From: Pseudomonas sp. P8_229
Lineage (GTDB): Bacteria; Pseudomonadota; Gammaproteobacteria; Pseudomonadales; Pseudomonadaceae
Assembly: GCF_034008635.1 (NCBI RefSeq)
Contig: NZ_CP125378.1
Coordinates: forward strand, 4,092,501-4,156,500
DNA length: 64,000 bases
Direction of reading: 5' to 3'
In this document: one piece after another, positions 60,258 through 64,000 of the stretch
Numbering within the stretch: position 1 is the stretch's first letter
How the letters are laid out: each line of letters opens with the position of its first letter
Program-made: the position numbers and the translations under genes
The notes under the pieces: model-generated
Databases searched by the model: none
Told to the model about the DNA's origin: nothing
Seen by the model: the letters and a program-made list of their open reading frames with translations, nothing else

Positions 60258-62057
60258 GTGAGTGATTTGAGTCATATCCGCAATTTCTCCATCATCGCCC
60301 ACATTGACCATGGCAAGTCGACGCTGGCTGACCGTTTCATCCAGATGTGCGGTGGCCTGGCCGAGCGTGAAATGGAAGCCCAGGTACTGGATTCCATGGA
60401 TCTGGAGCGCGAACGCGGGATCACCATCAAGGCCCACAGCGTTACCCTTTATTACACTGCCAAAGACGGCATCAAATATCAGCTGAACTTCATTGACACC
60501 CCGGGCCACGTCGACTTCACCTACGAAGTCAGCCGCTCTCTGGCCGCGTGTGAAGGTGCCTTGCTGGTGGTCGACGCCGGTCAGGGCGTTGAGGCCCAGT
60601 CCGTGGCCAACTGCTACACCGCGATCGAGCAAGGCCTCGAAGTCATGCCGGTGCTGAACAAGATCGACCTGCCACAGGCTGATCCTGATCGCGTCAAGGA
60701 CGAGATCGAAAAGATCATCGGTATCGACGCCACCGACGCCGTCACTTGCAGCGCCAAGACTGGCCTGGGTGTCGACGAGGTGCTCGAGCGCCTGGTGCAT
60801 ACCATTCCTGCGCCGACCGGCAACATCGAAGATCCGCTGCAAGCGTTGATCATCGATTCCTGGTTCGACAACTACCTGGGCGTTGTCTCCCTGGTGCGCG
60901 TGCGTCATGGTCGCGTGAAGAAGGGCGACAAGATCCTCGTCAAGTCCACTGGCAAGATCCATCTGGTTGACAGCGTTGGCGTGTTCAACCCGAAACACAC
61001 CGCCACGTCTGACCTGAAGGCCGGCGAAGTGGGCTTCATCATCGCCAGCATCAAGGACATTCACGGCGCGCCGGTGGGTGACACCCTGACCCTGAGTTCG
61101 ACCCCGGACGTTGAGGTGCTGCCAGGCTTCAAACGCATCCAGCCGCAGGTTTACGCCGGTCTGTTCCCGGTCAGCTCCGACGACTTCGAAGATTTCCGCG
61201 AAGCGCTGCAGAAACTGACCCTGAACGACTCGTCGCTGCAGTACACCCCGGAAAGCTCCGACGCACTGGGCTTCGGCTTCCGTTGCGGGTTCCTCGGCAT
61301 GCTGCACATGGAGATCATCCAGGAGCGCCTGGAGCGCGAGTACGACCTGGACCTGATCACCACCGCGCCAACGGTAATCTTTGAGCTGGTGCTGAAAACC
61401 GGTGAAACGATTTACGTCGACAACCCATCCAAGCTTCCGGATGTGTCGTCGATCGAAGACATGCGCGAGCCGATCGTGCGGGCCAACATCCTGGTTCCGC
61501 AGGAACACTTGGGCAACGTCATCACCCTGTGCATCGAGAAACGTGGCGTTCAAGTCGACATGCTGTTCCTCGGCAATCAGGTGCAGGTCACTTACGACCT
61601 GCCGATGAACGAAGTGGTCCTGGACTTCTTCGACCGTCTCAAATCCACCAGCCGCGGCTATGCTTCGCTGGATTACCATTTCGATCGTTACCAATCGGCT
61701 AATCTGGTGAAACTGGACGTGCTGATCAACGGCGACAAGGTCGACGCTCTGGCGTTGATCGTGCACCGTGACAACTCGCACTACAAAGGTCGCCAGTTGA
61801 CCGAGAAGATGAAAGAACTGATTCCTCGTCAGATGTTTGACGTAGCCATTCAGGCTGCCATTGGCGGTCAGATCGTTGCACGGACAACCGTCAAGGCACT
61901 CAGAAAGAACGTATTGGCCAAATGCTACGGTGGTGACGTCAGCCGTAAGAAGAAACTGCTCGAGAAGCAAAAGGCCGGTAAAAAACGCATGAAGCAGGTC
62001 GGTAACGTGGAAATTCCACAAGAAGCCTTCCTTGCAGTGCTCAGGTTGGATAGTTAG
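60258..62057 (+). CDS. lepA: LepA (EF4), translational GTPase
   Basis: This 599-residue ribosome-associated GTPase is related to EF-G and helps ribosome biogenesis or back-translocation. G1 is AHIDHGKST near residues 14-22, G3 DTPGHVDF and G4 NKIDLP. The C-terminal domain '[63 protein letters not shown]' is unique to LepA. A GTG start at 60258. lepB follows after five bases. Confidence 0.98.
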   Translation: MSDLSHIRNFSIIAHIDHGKSTLADRFIQMCGGLAEREMEAQVLDSMDLERERGITIKAHSVTLYYTAKDGIKYQLNFIDTPGHVDFTYEVSRSLAACEGALLVVDAGQGVEAQSVANCYTAIEQGLEVMPVLNKIDLPQADPDRVKDEIEKIIGIDATDAVTCSAKTGLGVDEVLERLVHTIPAPTGNIEDPLQALIIDSWFDNYLGVVSLVRVRHGRVKKGDKILVKSTGKIHLVDSVGVFNPKHTATSDLKAGEVGFIIASIKDIHGAPVGDTLTLSSTPDVEVLPGFKRIQPQVYAGLFPVSSDDFEDFREALQKLTLNDSSLQYTPESSDALGFGFRCGFLGMLHMEIIQERLEREYDLDLITTAPTVIFELVLKTGETIYVDNPSKLPDVSSIEDMREPIVRANILVPQEHLGNVITLCIEKRGVQVDMLFLGNQVQVTYDLPMNEVVLDFFDRLKSTSRGYASLDYHFDRYQSANLVKLDVLINGDKVDALALIVHRDNSHYKGRQLTEKMKELIPRQMFDVAIQAAIGGQIVARTTVKALRKNVLAKCYGGDVSRKKKLLEKQKAGKKRMKQVGNVEIPQEAFLAVLRLDS

Positions 62058-62062
62058 GTCCT

Positions 62063-62917
62063 ATGTCACTAAATTTCCCGCTGTTGCTGGTCATCGCCGT
62101 GTTCGTCTGCGGCCTGTTGGCGTTGCTTGATCTGTTGATCCTGGCACCGCGTCGGCGTGCTGCCATTGCCTCTTATCAAGGCAGCGTCAGCCAGCCAGAT
62201 GTGGTGGTCGTTGAAAAACTGAACAAAGAGCCGCTGCTGGTCGAATACGGCAAGTCGTTCTTTCCGGTGCTGTTCATCGTGCTGGTGCTGCGTTCGTTCC
62301 TGGTGGAACCGTTCCAGATCCCGTCCGGCTCGATGAAACCGACCCTGGATGTTGGCGACTTCATTCTGGTGAACAAGTTTTCTTACGGGATCCGCTTGCC
62401 GGTGATCGACAAGAAAGTCATCGAAGTCGGTGATCCACAGCGTGGCGATGTGATGGTGTTCCGCTACCCGAGCGACCCGAACGTCAACTACATCAAGCGT
62501 GTAGTCGGCCTGCCGGGCGACACGGTGCGTTACACCGCTGACAAGCGCCTGCTCGTCAATGGCGAGTCGATTGCCGAGCAACTGGTCGGCTCCGAGCCGG
62601 GCACGCTGGGCAGTGCCGAGCTCTACAAGGAAAAACTCGGCGCGGCCGAGCACCTGATCCGCAAGGAAATGAGCCGCTACCGTGCTACCCCGGACCATAC
62701 CTGGACCGTGCCGGCCGGCCATTACTTCATGATGGGCGACAACCGCGACAACTCCAACGACAGTCGCTATTGGGATGACCCGAACATTCCCAAGGATCTG
62801 CTGGGCATGGTTCCCGACCAGAATATCGTCGGCAAAGCCTTCGCTGTCTGGATGAGCTGGCCGGAACCGAAACTCAGCCACCTGCCGAATTTCTCGCGGG
62901 TTGGCCTGATCAAGTAA
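62063..62917 (+). CDS. lepB: LepB, signal peptidase I
   Basis: This 284-residue inner-membrane protease cleaves Sec and Tat signal peptides. Two N-terminal helices, then the catalytic Ser90 in IPSGSMKPT and Lys145 in YIKRVVGLPGD, both at positions the same as in the E. coli enzyme. 'GDNRDNSNDSRYWG'-like box E is seen (GDNRDNSNDSRYW). It is co-transcribed with lepA. Confidence 0.97.
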   Translation: MSLNFPLLLVIAVFVCGLLALLDLLILAPRRRAAIASYQGSVSQPDVVVVEKLNKEPLLVEYGKSFFPVLFIVLVLRSFLVEPFQIPSGSMKPTLDVGDFILVNKFSYGIRLPVIDKKVIEVGDPQRGDVMVFRYPSDPNVNYIKRVVGLPGDTVRYTADKRLLVNGESIAEQLVGSEPGTLGSAELYKEKLGAAEHLIRKEMSRYRATPDHTWTVPAGHYFMMGDNRDNSNDSRYWDDPNIPKDLLGMVPDQNIVGKAFAVWMSWPEPKLSHLPNFSRVGLIK

Positions 62918-62924
62918 TCAATCA

Positions 62925-62947
62925 CGGCGCTGTTGACCACAGCGCCG
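62925..62947 (+). other. Hairpin after lepB
   Basis: CGGCGCTGT and ACAGCGCCG pair around TGACC, seven bases after the lepB stop, with no T-run. Possibly an mRNA-stabilising or processing structure. Confidence 0.55.
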
Positions 62948-62948
62948 A

Positions 62949-63104
62949 ATGCATTTCTGGAGTCGACACAAATCGGCGCCAGGGCATGAAGCCACGATAT
63001 TCAGGACGTCATTTTTGAACACAGCGTTAATTGTCCCAGGCCTGCGCCGTACCCCGGCGATGGCGGTGGAATTCAGCCACGAACTCAGCGTGGGTAAACC
63101 GTGA
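62949..63104 (+). CDS. Short ORF (51 codons) overlapping rnc, possible DUF4845 remnant
   Basis: The ORF starts at ATG 62949 and ends in a TGA that overlaps the rnc GTG start (GTGA), as expected for a gene normally coupled to rnc. Pseudomonads usually have a DUF4845 membrane protein of about 120 residues at this spot. Only the tail [12 protein letters not shown] recalls, from memory, the end of such proteins; the first 35 residues do not and no membrane helix is present. No ribosome site was seen. It may be a remnant after deletion or not a gene. Confidence 0.35.
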   Translation: MHFWSRHKSAPGHEATIFRTSFLNTALIVPGLRRTPAMAVEFSHELSVGKP

Positions 63105-63790
63105 GCGTTTCTCTAAGCCGTCTCGAGCGCCAGCTCGGTTACACCTTCAAGGATCAGGAGCTGATGCTGCTGGCCCTTACGCACCGCAGCTTTGCCGGGC
63201 GTAACAACGAACGCCTGGAATTTCTCGGCGATGCCATCCTCAACTTCGTGGCCGGCGAGGCGCTGTTCGATCGCTTTCCGCTAGCCCGCGAAGGCCAGTT
63301 GTCGCGTTTGCGCGCACGCCTGGTCAAGGGTGAGACACTGGCCGTGCTGGCCCGTGGCTTCGACCTGGGTGATTACCTGCGTCTGGGCTCGGGCGAGCTG
63401 AAAAGCGGCGGCTTCCGTCGCGAATCGATTCTGGCCGATGCCCTCGAGGCGTTGATCGGTGCGATCTACCTTGATGCCGGCATGGACATGGCGCGCGAGC
63501 GCGTATTGGCCTGGCTGGCCGGTGAGTTCGAAGGCCTGACGCTGGTCGACACCAACAAGGATCCCAAGACTCGTCTGCAGGAACACCTGCAATCGCGCGG
63601 TTGCGATCTGCCACGCTACGAAGTGGTGGATATCCAGGGTGAACCGCACTGCCGTACCTTCTTCGTCGAGTGCGAAGTGGTCTTATTGAATGAAAAAAGC
63701 CGAGGTCAGGGTGTGAGTCGTCGTATTGCCGAACAGGTAGCGGCCGCCGCAGCACTGATTGCCCTGGGCGTGGAGAATGGCAATGACTGA
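63101..63790 (+). CDS. rnc: Ribonuclease III
   Basis: This 229-residue double-strand-specific ribonuclease processes rRNA precursors and some mRNAs. The catalytic signature [11 protein letters not shown] is at residues 37-47 with Glu40 and Asp44; the second site is '[15 protein letters not shown]'. The C-terminal dsRNA-binding domain starts near 150 ('[14 protein letters not shown]'). A GTG start at 63101 overlaps the short upstream ORF. Ends within the era start. Confidence 0.97.
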   Translation: MSVSLSRLERQLGYTFKDQELMLLALTHRSFAGRNNERLEFLGDAILNFVAGEALFDRFPLAREGQLSRLRARLVKGETLAVLARGFDLGDYLRLGSGELKSGGFRRESILADALEALIGAIYLDAGMDMARERVLAWLAGEFEGLTLVDTNKDPKTRLQEHLQSRGCDLPRYEVVDIQGEPHCRTFFVECEVVLLNEKSRGQGVSRRIAEQVAAAAALIALGVENGND

Positions 63791-64000
63791 TACAAACGCA
63801 ACTCGCTGTGGCTACGTTGCCATCGTCGGCCGTCCCAACGTGGGCAAGTCCACGCTGCTGAACCACATTCTGGGGCAGAAGCTGGCGATCACCTCGCGCA
63901 AGCCGCAGACCACCCGTCACAACATGCTCGGGATCAAGACCGAGGGTGACGTGCAGGCGATCTACGTCGACACCCCTGGCATGCACAAGGGTGGCGAAAA
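63783..64000 (+). CDS. era: Era GTPase (N-terminal part, cut by window end)
   Basis: Only the first 72 or so codons are present: [20 protein letters not shown], then the G1 loop GRPNVGKST and switch '[15 protein letters not shown]' and DTPGMHKGG (G3). Era binds 16S rRNA and is needed for 30S assembly. It overlaps rnc by eight bases (ATG at 63783), the classic rnc-era coupling. Confidence 0.97.
   Translation, partial: MTDTNATRCGYVAIVGRPNVGKSTLLNHILGQKLAITSRKPQTTRHNMLGIKTEGDVQAIYVDTPGMHKGGE

Noticed and set aside
63014..63104. Separate 29-codon ORF starting at a TTG
   Set aside because: It is within the same frame as the ORF from 62949 and has no independent ribosome site.

Overview
The window is chromosomal DNA from a Pseudomonas of the fluorescens group. 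The evidence is a complete twelve-gene alginate operon, a dauBAR D-arginine module, an aapJQMP amino-acid transporter, the holC-pepA and lptF-lptG gene pairs, high-GC codon use, and many copies of the roughly 90-bp REP doublets (REPINs) typical of this group. Gene identities rest on protein motifs read directly and on remembered family features. No database search was run.

Layout. 1-4.0 kb: end of a four-part efflux operon (outer-membrane protein, FUSC pump, DUF1656 protein, HlyD adaptor). 4.1-8.4 kb: an MFS exporter coupled to a small SnoaL-like protein, its divergent LysR regulator, an SDR dehydrogenase and a small membrane protein. 8.6-25.3 kb, minus strand: algD-alg8-alg44-algK-algE-algG-algX-algL-algI-algJ-algF-algA, with a terminator after algA and an 810-bp regulatory region upstream of algD. 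26-31.4 kb: yaaA, a degenerate polysaccharide-deacetylase-like gene, a PIN-PhoH gene and moaC-moaD-moaE. 31.6-35.6 kb: a basic-amino-acid binding protein and dauB-dauA-dauR. 35.7-42.6 kb: rhlB, a carboxylesterase and aapJQMP behind a sigma-54-type promoter. 42.6-48.6 kb: a solitary subtilase, a GntR regulator with an MFS carrier, an NTF2-like protein, a GIY-YIG protein and a glutathione transferase. 48.7-57.6 kb: glutaredoxin, nucleoid-associated protein YejK/NdpA, an HU protein, rlmF, valS, holC and pepA. 57.9-64 kb: lptF-lptG, then lepA-lepB-rnc-era, with era cut by the window end.

How the genes work together. AlgA and AlgD make GDP-mannuronate (AlgC lies elsewhere). Alg8 and Alg44 polymerise it under c-di-GMP control. 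AlgK and AlgE export the polymer, AlgG epimerises it, AlgX/AlgI/AlgJ/AlgF acetylate it, and AlgL removes stray periplasmic polymer. The dau genes convert D-arginine to L-arginine, and the neighbouring binding protein probably supplies basic amino acids. The aap genes import L-amino acids broadly.

The most unusual points are these. A 90-bp REPIN sits in frame inside the 5' end of algK. Four different repeat elements occupy the alg operon, including every loose junction. A sequence motif is shared by the promoters of dauB and the binding-protein gene. The 3' end of that binding-protein gene is duplicated. The lepB-rnc gap holds only a short ORF where Pseudomonas normally has a DUF4845 gene. lptG is joined directly to lepA. 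No CRISPR array, rRNA, tRNA, phage or intact insertion sequence was seen.
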